This document shows, piece by piece, positions 36,053 through 47,100 of a DNA stretch of 64,000 nt; position 1 is the stretch's first letter; every line of letters begins with the position of its first letter. The stretch covers positions 30,669,213-30,733,212 of the forward strand of contig NC_088717.1 of assembly GCF_963576615.1 (NCBI RefSeq), in the 5' to 3' direction. The notes below the pieces were generated by a model, which was given only the letters and a program-made list of their open reading frames with translations, searched no databases and was not told the origin of the DNA. The stretch is from Watersipora subatra (Eukaryota > Bryozoa > Gymnolaemata > Cheilostomatida > Watersiporidae). The position numbers were made by a program, and so were the translations under genes.

Positions 36053-37721
36053 CTATGAAAACAAACATGTTTTTGTATTCCACAGAATTTAATAAATAAT
36101 CTGGATTACTATTCATTTAACTGTTCCAAATTAATGAGCAATGTAAACTTGCTAGCAAAATTTGTTGATAGACCAAGCTAATAAAAATACCATATCTAAT
36201 TAAAGGGAGTCAATGATAGCACTCTAAAAAACAGCATTGCAGTCTTGCAAAAGGAATTGCTTATGAGTGTATTGTAAGAGGTGAATGATGCTAAAAATAC
36301 TCTGTCAGTTAGATGCTGCTTGTTATGCAGTGCTGGATGCTGCTTGTTATGCAGTGCTGGATGCAGTGGTAGTATCGCTAGTGCAAATTTTGCAGTGATA
36401 GCTGCGGTAGGAACTCTTGAGAATATATTGCGGTTTTACGATACAACTTTAAAGGTCGACTTGCAAAAAAATTTAAAGGCTCAAAAACGAAAAGCCGCCG
36501 CAGATTGGAATCTGTTTATTTATCTGACGTAGTCATTACAGTTTGGTTATTGTCTTGTCACGTGATGCTCTCACATGAATTGAAAGGCCAATAAAAAGCT
36601 CGATATAAAACTTATCGTAGCACTAGTTTATGACAAACACTTCGGGTTTTACCGAAGACTTCGTATCAAATATAGATGCTTGCTACTTTACAGTTTTGTT
36701 TCGGCTTGATCAAATCGTCAAATCGTAATCTGATCAGGTGACCAAATACTTTGCAAATAATTTTTGCAGCACTTTACGATTATCACAGGTGACCAACAGG
36801 CTGGTCATGATTATCAGACAATGATATATACTCCTTCGAGGTAAGGTTAAACAATTAAATGAATTTTTACGGTAAATTATAAGATATCACTGCTAAAAGT
36901 GACAGCATTACAATGACGATAAAACAGACACATAAGAACAATAGACATGGTTTTATTGAATGCATTAAGTATATTTGTGAAAATATTTCGACGAATAAGG
37001 TTGCATGAAAGTGTAAACAGAAACCATCTACCACAACTACATCACATCTGAGCCGTTTTGGAAAAAGAATCAAAACTATGGCGGTCTCGTGTGGCTGCGA
37101 TTAACTGTTCGTTTTTTAGCTTTTAAGAACTTTTAATCACATTTCCACATATTTTGCGCCTACAACACAACAGAGTAAGACATGGTGAATCTTTTAATAT
37201 CAAATAACTGTAATGTGAATTTTGTTGCAAGTCAACCTTTAATGAGAACACAATAAAAAAAGCATAATTTCATAGAGATGGTAATAATGTCTGACTCCCG
37301 CGAAGAGAGTTAGAGCACGAGTTTGATTAATTGATGATAATTAATGGAGCTGAAATGCTGAATCAATGCTGAAGCTCTCAATGTAATCCAGTTATGTTTT
37401 CAAATTTCTAACACCAAATGCAGTGAGATTTTTGGACAATGTGCAGTACAGACACTTGGAAAGCCAGCAGAGTCAGTTAATGCACAGTATCAGGTTTGTA
37501 CTAATTTGCAGTTGCAGTACACATGCGGTTTGAAGTTTTGAAGAATCTCCATTCACAGTATGCATGAAGTGTTGAGTTTCAGGTAATGTGCATCATGGGC
37601 AATTCGCAGTAGATGCACAGTTGCAGTAACAGTAACTGCCTACTGTGCAAAAATTCAAATGCACTGCTAAAATACTGCATACTGCACTGCAATGGCACGT
37701 CACAGTTCTAACATGCAACAA
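36053..37721. other. Intron 5-6, left part, no gene recognised
   Basis: AT-rich sequence of the 2697-bp intron between exons 6 and 5. Two CTGCTTGTTATGCAGTGCTG GATG units sit side by side near 36312-36365. A TGCAGT/CAGTTGCAGT-rich stretch at about 37480-37700 precedes the 26-bp array. No coding evidence in the short open frames. Confidence 0.5.
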
Positions 37722-38668
37722 TTCAAACAGGCACACAGTGAACACAACCCTAGCAGACACACGGTGAACACAACCCTAACAGACACACAGTGAACACAAC
37801 CCTAACATACATGCAGTGAACACAACCCTAACATACATGCAGTGAACACAACCCTAACAGACACACAGTGAACACAACCCTAACATACATGCAGTGAACA
37901 CAACCCTAACAGACACACAGTGAACACAACCCTAACATACATGCAGTGAACACAACCGTAACAGACACACGGTGAACACAACCCTAACAGACACACAGTG
38001 AACACAACCCTAACAGACACACAGTGAACACAACCCTAACATACATGCAGTGAACACAACCCTAACATACATGCAGTGAACACAACCCTAACAGACACAC
38101 AGTGAACACAACCCTAACATACATGCAGTGAACACAACCCTAACATACATGCAGTGAACACAACCCTAACAGACACACAGTGAACACAACCCTAACATAC
38201 ATGCAGTGAACACAACCCTAACAGACACACAGTGAACACAACCCTAACATACATGCAGTGAACACAACCCTAACAGACACACAGTGAACACAACCCTAAC
38301 AGACACACAGTGAACACAACCCAAACAGACACACGGTGAACACAACCCTAACAGACACACAGTGAACACAACCCTAACATACATGCAGTGAACACAACTC
38401 TAACATACACACAGTGAACACAACCCTAACAGACACACAGTGAACACAACCCTAACATACATGCAGTGAACACAACCCTAACATACATGCAGTGAACACA
38501 ACCCTAACAGACACACAGTGAACACAACCCTAACATACATGCAGTGAACACAACCCTAACATACATGCAGTGAACACAACCCTAACAGACACACGGTGAA
38601 CACAACCCTAACATACATGCAGTGAACACAACTCTAACATACATGCAGTGAACACAACTCTAACAGAC
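37722..38668. repeat. 26-bp array with two alternating unit types, about 36 copies
   Basis: Shared core GTGAACACAACCCTAACA followed by either GACACACA (type A) or TACATGCA (type B); GTGAAC motifs are 26 bp apart (37764, 37790). Each unit contains one CCCTAA hexamer, the metazoan telomere hexamer in reverse, but only once per 26 bp. Order of A and B units is irregular. Confidence 0.95.
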
Positions 38669-38749
38669 AGAGTGAATAAGAATTAGGACTAAAAAAATAC
38701 AGAATAGTACTTTCTCGCTCTAAATTACCAATGGTAGAAAATCACTTAC

Positions 38750-38889
38750 CTGTTTTGGAGGAAAGACATTGGCAGGAAAAAAAGTCGACTCCATCAATGC
38801 ACACACCCCCGTTCAAACAAGGACTACTGGCGCAGTCATCAATGTCAACTTCACACAGTTCTCCGGAATAACCATAATCACAGATGCAG
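38750..38889 (-). CDS. EGF-repeat gene, exon 5 (140 bp)
   Basis: Encodes the second half of one EGF domain ([15 protein letters not shown]) and most of the next ([20 protein letters not shown] then [12 protein letters not shown]). Acceptor TTGGTAG (AG at 38891-38890), donor G|GTAAGT. Entry phase 2 forms Ser with exon 4; exit phase 1 forms Gly with the giant exon. The SSKTGILC knot lacks the usual aromatic before Gly, a mildly unusual EGF ending. Confidence 0.88.
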
Positions 38890-38983
38890 CTACCAATCAG
38901 AAGGTACATGTATATAGCTATTATACTTGTCAGAAAAAGTTGATATTTGAAAGATGATGAATAATCAGGAGCAACCTGCTCAC

Positions 38984-39066
38984 CTGTATCCTCCAGACAA
39001 GTCTTCACATACAGCACCATTCTGGCAAGGGTGACTTTCACATTCATCAATATCAACTTCACATTT
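38984..39066 (-). CDS. EGF-repeat gene, exon 4 (83 bp)
   Basis: A small exon giving the last cysteine of one EGF domain (KCEVD) and the first part of the next ([22 protein letters not shown]). Acceptor ATTTGCAG (AG at 39068-39067), donor AG|GTGAGC. Phase 0 in, phase 2 out, and only 94 bp from exon 5. Confidence 0.87.
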
Positions 39067-39157
39067 CTGCAAATAAATACAGCATTATTTATATTATTTA
39101 TATTGAAATTTAAAACAAGCGCGTGTGTGTTTATATGTAATATACATGTAATATATA

Positions 39158-39400
39158 CTAGGTAAATACCGGTGTTGCCCAGGTAATTAGTCTTTGTACA
39201 GAAAATTTATTTTTATTTATCATATAGCAACAGTTACCATTCTCATGATAAAAGTGTTTTGTGCAATTTAAAAAAATTAAGAGAAAAATAAAACTGTAAA
39301 AATTTTCAAACTTTGTCTAACAACTGTAACTTTCAAACTTCGTATTATAAGGAAAATGTTTTGTGCCGGTCAAATAAACTAGGATACAAAATAAAACAAC
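39158..39400 (-). mobile_element. Helitron-like 3' end fragment, second family, copy 2 (inverted)
   Basis: On the minus strand it ends GGGCAACACCGGTATTTACC TAG. It shares the AAAGTTACAGTTGTT and TGTTGCTATATG phrases with copies at 28655 and 42305. Situated in intron 3-4. Confidence 0.55.
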
Positions 39401-39683
39401 TATAAAAGTGTTTAAATGTAAATGTGAAATACTTAGCAAGTAATAGCTAAATTAAGTCTGTTTTGTTACAATTACCATAAAATTATATATTATATTTGGT
39501 AATGATACAATTATTACAATCTGAATAAAAAGCAAAATAAAAATCCTGAATATGTCAAAGTAATAATAACAATTCGTGCATAGAAGTGTGTGTGTATAAA
39601 AAGGTTACTGATTCAGCAGAAGCTATCCATCAAAACTTTGAATACGACGATACTGGTGCCTTTCGATACTGGAGAAAAATGAG

Positions 39684-39740
39684 ATATCGGACATCTTTGT
39701 CTGGTACTTTGTCTGACCAAACGGAAAAGAATGTAGAATG

Positions 39741-39776
<36 letters not shown>

Positions 39777-39833
39777 CATTCTACATTCTTTTCCGTTTGG
39801 TCAGACAAAGTACCAGACAAAGATGTCCGATAT
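39684..39833. repeat. 150-bp perfect palindrome
   Basis: The left arm ATATCGGACATCTTTGTCTG ... GAATGTAGAATGTGTTTT and the right arm AAAACACATTCTACATTC ... CAGACAAAGATGTCCGATAT are exact reverse complements. They meet in a central (TA)n run (centre 39758/39759). Every base pairs, so it could form a 75-bp cruciform arm. It resembles a small foldback element or a replication-generated inverted duplication. Apparent open frames here repeat the same palindrome. Confidence 0.95.
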
Positions 39834-39849
39834 ATATATATAAAACACA

Positions 39850-39905
39850 TTCTACATTCTTGTGGAATTTCACAAGAATGTAGAATATACAATCCGTATT
39901 CTACA
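39850..39905. repeat. Second short inverted repeats next to the palindrome
   Basis: ATTCTACATTCTTGTG, six bases, then CACAAGAATGTAGAAT, a 16-bp perfect hairpin reusing the ACATTCT phrase of the large palindrome. It is followed by TACAATCC...GGATTGTA. Confidence 0.85.
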
Positions 39906-39911
39906 AAGTGG

Positions 39912-39972
<61 letters not shown>

Positions 39973-40223
39973 TCATGCTACAGACAGTACTGTTTCGGCT
40001 ATTGAAGCCTCATCAGTGCAGCTCAGAGCTTAGGCAAGGGACACAAATCCCATTACCAATGAGAGTTGACTTCCTGCCACAAAACAACTAAGTTGCCTCG
40101 CAGACTTTAAGAAAGTCAATGTGCTGGCACCAGAGTGCTCAAATCACAAAAGTGATGAGCTTTGCACAAAGGCTAATAGTGCCGCACCTCTCACAGAGTG
40201 CTCAACCAAACCGAAGTAAGGGA

Positions 40224-40279
<56 letters not shown>

Positions 40280-40302
40280 GTATATATGTATATATATATG
40301 TA

Positions 40303-40377
<75 letters not shown>

Positions 40378-40546
40378 GAGCCCATTTCTGATATTTTGGC
40401 ACATTCGGTAAAGCTTTTCATTTTAGTACAATTGCGTCTGAGGAGTGCTTCGCACGAAACAAATTTGTAACGCAAATACTAAAAGTTTACTTTTTTCGCA
40501 ATAATTTTTCAAATATATATATATATATATATATATACAATCCACT
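39906..40546. mobile_element. Probable foldback or (TA)n-bounded insertion
   Basis: Flanked by inverted GTGGATTGTATATATAT (about 39908) and ATATATATACAATCCAC (about 40530). Contains (TA)n tracts at 39915-39972, 40226-40376 (with CATATATG interruptions) and 40514-40538. Also holds a unique-looking core with TACTGTTTCGGCTATTGAAG CCTCATCAGTGC. No transposase seen. The Ile-Tyr repeat open frames come from (TA)n. Confidence 0.5.
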
Positions 40547-41117
40547 TTCTTTCACCTGTTAGCCCCGGAGATTTCAAAAGCTATGTGTGGTGATGCTGGA
40601 CCATGTTGGGTACAAACCAGCTGTGGATGTTAACAATGCAATGATATTTGTGTGAATCTTTGTGAATCTAAAACTAATCTAGCAGTTGCGCAGCCAAGCT
40701 GATGAAATGAATAACAGAAAAGGTTTATTCACAGCTTTTAGAAATAACTGAAGGAAGTGAGGGCTGAAACTTCTCTTACGACTGTAAAGTGCACAATAAC
40801 ATAAATATTATTCAATGAATAGAAAAAACATACTATATGCATGCGTAAGCCTCACACAACCAACCAATAGCTAATACTAATGAGAAAGACACTCCAAGGG
40901 CCCAGCAGTATCTTCCTTTACTACATATTGTATTTAATTATATGTGTATTAAATGTTTATCTCTCCAGAGCTCGGATATTCTTTGTAATTTTATATGTAA
41001 TTGATATTCTTCACTTTTTCAGGTCTATATGTGACAGCAATAGCGCAGCGCCAGATAAATGCTGATTAGGAATACTTTGCTCTTGTGCTTAAATGTGCTT
41101 AAGGAAACGGACAAAAG
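40547..41117. other. Intron sequence without recognised feature
   Basis: Part of intron 3-4 between the (TA)n region and the second 26-bp array; nothing recognised. Confidence 0.45.
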
Positions 41118-41478
41118 AGACAGTCAACTAATAGTACCAAAATACACAGTCAACTAAAAGTACCAAAATACACAGTCAACTAAAAGTACTAAAATACACA
41201 GTCAACTAAAAGTACCAAAATACACAGTCAACTAAAAGTACCAAAATACACAGTCAACCGAAAGTACCAAAATACACAGTCAACTAAAAGTACCAAAATA
41301 CACAGTCAACTAAAAGTACCAAAATACACAGTCAACCGAAAGTACCAAAATACACAGTCAACTAAAAGTACCAAAATACACAGTCAACTAAAAGTACCAA
41401 AATAGAACGTCAACTAAAAGTACCAAAACACACAGTCAGCTAAAAGTACCAAAACACACAGTCAACTAAAAGTACCAA
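41118..41478. repeat. 26-bp tandem repeat, about 14 copies
   Basis: Unit ACTAAAAGTACCAAAATACA CAGTCA; CAGTCAA motifs are 26 bp apart (41121, 41147). Minor variants (ACCGAAAG, AATAGAACG) near the ends. Same period as the 37.7-38.7 kb array but unrelated in sequence. Confidence 0.94.
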
Positions 41479-41764
41479 TTCATAGTTCAGTTTAATAGTT
41501 CAGTTGCTCAAGTATTAGCTTAGAAAAATAACTAATGAATCAAAAGATGTTGAAATAACAGGGCTCTAAAAAGTATGCTTAATGATATCCTTTTACAATG
41601 TTCATGGTAAATATGTGATCAAAAAATAAATAGTAAGCTCAAGGTTGAAATAAATGATAAAAACAACTCAAAAACAAAACATTACAATAAAGACTACTTT
41701 ATTCAAATAAAGACTACCTAAGTACCCTCACCTTCTCAAAGAAAGACTACCTAAGTATCCTCAC

Positions 41765-41896
41765 CTTCCCAATGAAACCATTATGGCAAACACAGATGAA
41801 GAGACCCACTTCGTTGATGCAAGTACCAGCATTCTCACAAGGAGTGGAAAAGCACTCATCGATGTCATGGTCACATATAACACCATCAAAACCGAC
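41765..41896 (-). CDS. EGF-repeat gene, exon 3 (44 codons)
   Basis: Encodes the last part of one EGF domain (VGFDGVICDHD) and nearly all of the next (IDECFSTPCENAGTCINEVG then LFICVCHNGFIGK). Acceptor TATTTTCAG (AG at 41898-41897), donor AAG|GTGAGG, both phase 0. Intron downstream is 2698 bp and contains the palindrome, (TA)n and a 26-bp array. Confidence 0.9.
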
Positions 41897-42304
41897 CTGA
41901 AAATACAGATATGCACATGCATTAACAAGTTTACAAAACAATAACAAACTTGCATAATGTAATTTCAACATATCAAGAAAAGGCTGATCAATGACAAACC
42001 ACAATGTTTTTTGTGAAAAGAGAGAAATCTAATGCGAATGACTCTTCAAACTAAATTATGCTTCCACGAAAGTAAATGTTTATTTTTCTTGTAATATAAT
42101 GCAACGAACTTGGTAGGTAATTATGTATTATACATTTGCATAATATATGGGCATGTAGTCATCTTGTGAAGCTGCTGCTGCCAAGCACAACAATAGTAAA
42201 ACAATAGTATTAATTGTATCATTACTAAATCAGCTTTTATTGTAATCGTAGCAAAAGACTTAATTTAGCAATTTCTTGCTAATTATTTCACATTTATATT
42301 TAAA

Positions 42305-42582
42305 CACTTTTATATTTGTTTTAATTTGTTTCTTAATTTATTTGACCTGAACAAAACAGTTTCTTCTTGATATTAAGTTTGAAAGTTAGAGTTGTTGGAC
42401 AAAGTTTGAAAACCTATGCAGTTGTTTTATTTTTTCTCTCAATTTGTTCAAACTGCACTAAACACTTTTCTCATGGCATGAGGTTGGAAAGTTAGAATGG
42501 TACCTGTTGTTATATGTTAAATAAAAATCAACGTTTTGTGCAAAGACTTTAAGTACCCGAGCAACACCCGACGTTCACCTAG
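42305..42582 (+). mobile_element. Helitron-like 3' end fragment, second family, copy 3
   Basis: Ends CCCGAGCAACACCCGACGTT CACCTAG then T, with shared upstream phrases GAAAGTTAGAGTTGTTGGAC AAAGTTTGAAAA and TGTTGTTATATGTTAAATAA AAAT. Lies in the intron between exons 3 and 2. Confidence 0.6.
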
Positions 42583-42694
42583 TACAGCTATAAATTTTTC
42601 AAAACCAAAGGTACAATAAATATATTAAATTTATAAAACTGTATTTGCTTTTAGTTTAAATTATTTTCATATGCTTCTCTATAAATAGACTAAC

Positions 42695-42810
42695 CTCACA
42701 CTGGCAGTCCCAGTATGGAGCCTCATCAATGTCATGACATATTCCATGAGCTGAACAAGGCCTTCTTTCGCAAAGACTATATGTTTCCTGACAGGCTGGT
42801 CCTCTATATC
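42695..42810 (-). CDS. EGF-repeat gene, exon 2 (116 bp)
   Basis: Encodes YRGPACQE (end of one EGF domain) and five cysteines of an atypical next domain (YSLCERRPCSAHGICHDIDE APYWDCQCE). Acceptor CGACACAG (AG at 42812-42811), donor GAG|GTTAGT. Entry phase 1 forms Gly with exon 1. The domain start YSLC, in place of IDEC, lacks the acidic calcium-binding pair, so it is probably not calcium-binding. Confidence 0.85.
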
Positions 42811-43147
42811 CTGTGTCGTAAAATGATGAAAAAGATGGACTGACAGCCTCATGAAAGGTCTTGCTCAAAAAACCTGGGGTTTATCGTTGTGTGAAAAAAT
42901 CAAGATTAAAAGCACAAATTCTGAAAAGCTCTTTTCAACGTTATGCAGCATCCGATCAGTTCTTAAACAAAATATAATTGAAATAAGGATATCATCCAAC
43001 AGACTACACAGAAAAAGCAACAAGGATTGAAAATTGATGGCAAATAGATGGGAGAGTAAGATATAGCTCAAATACATATAAAGCCTAAAAAATTTGCTAA
43101 TTTGGTAACATTAATTATAACCACAAGAGTAAGAATATTGTAGAAAC

Positions 43148-43286
43148 CTGGAGGGCATGTGCATAGATATCCAACATCCATTGCGATATGACAGGTACCC
43201 CCATTTTTGCACGGCTTAGAGTCACATATGTGTTTTTTACAGCCAGCCATTGTCCATCCGGCTTCACATTCACAGTGGTAACCACC
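43148..43286 (-). CDS. EGF-repeat gene, exon 1 of those visible (139 bp; not the true first exon)
   Basis: Starts in phase 0 after a GTCGATAG acceptor (AG at 43288-43287). It reads GGYHCECEAGWTMAGC (end of an EGF domain) and then KKHICDSKPCKNGGTCHIAM DVGYLCTCPPG, five cysteines of the next. The chosen donor, G|GTTTCT at 43147-43146, is weak but gives the Gly codon and phase needed to join exon 2 as CPPGYRGPAC. Because it begins mid-domain, earlier exons with signal peptide must lie to the right, beyond the transposons or outside the window. Confidence 0.78.
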
Positions 43287-43409
43287 CTATCGACAAACAG
43301 GAAAGTGCTGCAGCACCAGCAGCGATATTCATGTTTTTGCACCAAGGAATCTACTTGAATGGTTTGAATACTTGAATAAAGTTCTGCTCAGGCCTTTTTT
43401 TATCCAGCA

Positions 43410-44115
43410 ATAATGATTGCAAAGCTTGTCGTAAAGCTAGCAAAGCTTTCCCAAAGCTAGCAATGTACTCCTCAAACAGAACAGGTTAAAGTGGACTCGC
43501 TTTCAGGCCCCAGTAGCTTTTTCACTCACACTTCATATGTTTGTTGCACTAACTCAACTAGGATACCTGATCCAAATTTTCTTTATTATTAACGATATTA
43601 ATATCCCTCTCTATTTCAAAACAGCAACATAATTTACTATTTGCTATACAATTATTACTTCAAAGATCACATGAATGACCATCGCTTTTAGTAAAAACCT
43701 TTTGTTCAAGTAGAGGTGAGTCTAAAAAGAGGTGGGAAACAGTGCAGTGGAAATCTGTATTCAGTTATTTAATGAATAATGTAATAAAATAAATAAATAT
43801 GTACATATAACTATCTCATCATTTTAATTTGAGTAACTTATTGTTGGCAATAGTAGTTAGTATATATCGGCATGGAAGTGTGATGGAATGCACTGAAGTT
43901 CTTTACCTCCACAGGAGCATTTAGTTTGATATTTATTATCAATTTGAATCTATCCGCAGTGAGTTTTTCTGTGACCTCAAATAGCGGTCTCACAGCAAAT
44001 TCCTTCGCACAAGTTGAGCGAAACAATATGGCGTCGAATCCTTTTGGAATTTACCATTTCTATGATTCAGAGTAGAAAAAACTCGGCATCCATTCAAAGC
44101 ATCAAAATCCGAGCT
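43410..44115 (-). mobile_element. Dispersed element, copy 2, with a single 51-bp core unit
   Basis: Reverse-complement relative of 10706-12010; shared landmarks are listed there. It contains one core unit (CTATTTGAGGTCACAGAAAA ACTCACTGCGGATAGATTC) where copy 1 has about nine. It is diverged by eye by perhaps 15-25% outside the core. Located right (upstream) of the first visible exon. Confidence 0.78.
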
Positions 44116-47100
44116 ATCTATGATACGCTTAGAGAAGCTTTATATAAATATTCAGCTAGTGCCTTCAACTACCAAATCAAAAATATAAATGATTGAATTT
44201 TTTAAAAGATGAAATAATCTGTATATGAAGGATCAAAAACTGTTGAGTTTGACGACTTAAAGGCTGATTAGCTTTTATTTATTATCCTTGCCCAACTTTT
44301 TGAATTTAATTTTTTAAATTTTGCAAAATGTTTACTTTCAAAGACCATCTTTCTGGAATTGATGAAAATGCATGAACTAATTATTGTAAGCTGCTGTTTA
44401 TTTTTTACAGATTATCAACCAGTAGTTAGTTTCAATAAGTGAGTGATATTAGAATACTATTTAATTTGACTAAAATAGTAAAGAGGAAAAAGTAGGAAAG
44501 AGACTAGCTATTGTAGATCAGTAAGCAATTCTATCATGCAGTATCTGTAAAAATATATTTTAGAGAGACAATACAATGCCGGGAAGAAACTATTAACTCT
44601 ATAATTAGAATTCATTATATAGAGATAACACCCAAAATGACATGGATTAACCAAAGTATAAAGAAAATTTCTTCAACTTTCTCATATCTTTGAAGTTAAA
44701 AGCACCTGGTAGAGATGTGCTTTTTGGCTTACCTTTTCAACAAAGAGACATAATTGCCAAAGTCTATCTGTTTTTCTCTCATACTCAATTAAGTTGAGTG
44801 TCAACTACCTTGAAATTATTTCTGATTTTCAAAAAACTGTATCCTGGATTAAGTTTGCAGTTATGTGGTATTTTCGATTTCTTGGACCAATACACTAAAA
44901 ATCTAACCATGTTGATGTATTTGATTATGTTTACCCTGAAGAAGAACCTAGTCTTTGTAGTTGCTGTATGTACAAAAATAATACCGTGGCTCTGCTCAAT
45001 GATACTGGTTTGCCAGATAAGCCAGTGTTATTCATGTCGTCAAGGAAGCATTGAATGATTCATGTGATGTTTTTGCCAGCATCGTTGAGTTAGAGTGTGA
45101 ATGATATTGACAAAACAAACTTACCGACATGTGGATATTATAACTTTAATTTCTGGTGTTTTGAAATACCTCAATTTTTACTTTACTCATATTCATTTGA
45201 AAACTATTTAATGTCTCTTTCGCTCTTCTTCACTCTCTCTTTCCGATCTCTCTCTCTCCCTCCCTCTCTTTTCCAGTTATGTGACAGTTCCTTCTTCTCC
45301 CATATATTTTTAATTAGGTTTGATTAGTGTCTTGTGCAGCCCTGACCACCATATTTCCCTACCTTGGCTGGGATTCCACATTGCCCAGGTGCGCTGCTTT
45401 CTTTTATTATAGTAACAACAACAATAAATTCCGTGTCATTCAGACAGTTCATGATAGGTCTGTGCATGAGGGGATCTAAAGGACACTGTTCTGTCATCCC
45501 TGAGAAATCTTGTTAGCTGGTTACAATGCTCGATAAAGCGCTCCAAATCCGATTCTTATCCTGTATAACTGGGTCTCTATCAAATGTTTTTAGCTAGACT
45601 GTTGTAACCGTCTGTGGGTCATATACCTCGCTGAGATCATGGTAGAATTCCTTCATAATATTGCGATCAGCAGCAAATTGTACATTTCTTGTGTTTTCTT
45701 CCTATCAATGTAACTTCAGGTTTCTGGTACATTGCTGGAGCTTGTTCCTTGCTGTTGAAAGTTTTCCCTTGTTTGCTCTGGTGCAAACAATTTTCTGAAC
45801 CTATATTGGTGTCTCCTGGATGGTCTGCCAAAAACCTCACATGCTGCATTGAAAGTCTTTGAAGATGTGATTGTGCCAAATCTTAGTTGATTTTAATAAA
45901 GTATCGATGTTTTTCTATCATTCGAAACGTTGTTTGTTGTTTCAGTCAATCTCACTGTCAAAATATTTGAAGAATAAAATCACCAAGAATTGATCGCAGT
46001 AAAAATGTTCCAAAAAAGATGTGCCCAGACTTGTCTAAAATGATGTATATAATGAGACAGCCTGTCTCTATCTCTCGTATTCACATTGGCTATTGCGATA
46101 AAAGTCGAGTCCTACACAACTTTTTTGGCATATATTTTATTCTGTATTTTTTCAAGATTGCTACAATAAATTTTTAAATCTAGCTACAGATACATTATTA
46201 CCAATATCTCAAATGCCTTAAGAGTCATTACACATTTGTCATACCAGTTTCCTCTATATGCTGTGTAAACATCTGAGTACTGACTACGGTTCTGCCAGTC
46301 TACGGTAATTAGGTCGAGTTAAATTATTTTATTGCCGCTTTTGTATCAGCCAAGTTTTCAGTTGCTACCCATGTCAGAAGCTAATTACAAAATAAAATAA
46401 GCAGGCCGCATCTTTGAAAAAACATGTTTGAATATATGGCGAAACCAACCGCATCCCTAGAAAAGTCATTCATAGTCAATGTTAGCTAGTCATTATTAGT
46501 ATCAATTTGTAGAAAAAAAGGTCACATTTGATTAATTGATATGAGTACATAACAAATGGTTTTTTGAGTTGACCAAAATAGCTAACGCAAAACAATGTCA
46601 ATATGTTTGAAATAAATTAACGCACCTATTCTGACAAAGGGTTAATAAAGCCATTCTTGCACCTGGTTGACATTTTGCGACGTGGACTCACTCGTATTCA
46701 ATTGGTAGTCTGAAGCAGAATTTTTTTGAGTAGCTCTTAATATTTGGTCCATTGGAATGGGGTCAAGCTATGAAAAATTACCCGTCAATACAGCTCTGAT
46801 TACACTTCATAAACCTATCTATCAGAAAAGATTTTGGAACAGGTGGCAACAGGCTTATGATGTATTCAATATGTTCTGCAAATCATGTTTTGCATTATCT
46901 TCAGCATTATTATTTTATTATATAATTATAACCAGCCAAAAACTTTCATCTCAGCAAAACATTTTCATTAAAAACATCCATTCAAGTCGTGGCCACTCCC
47001 TTAGTTTCAGCACATATGATAGGACAGATTACTTTACTGCAGTAAAACTCAAACTTTTTACGTCTCGTATCTGGATATTCCTCTTCAATTTTGGTCCTAA

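Noticed and set aside
37722..38668. Interstitial telomere repeat
   Set aside because: Only one CCCTAA per 26 bp; no run of consecutive hexamers.
39623..40475. Ile-Tyr repeat open frames
   Set aside because: (TA)n translation artefacts plus the palindrome.
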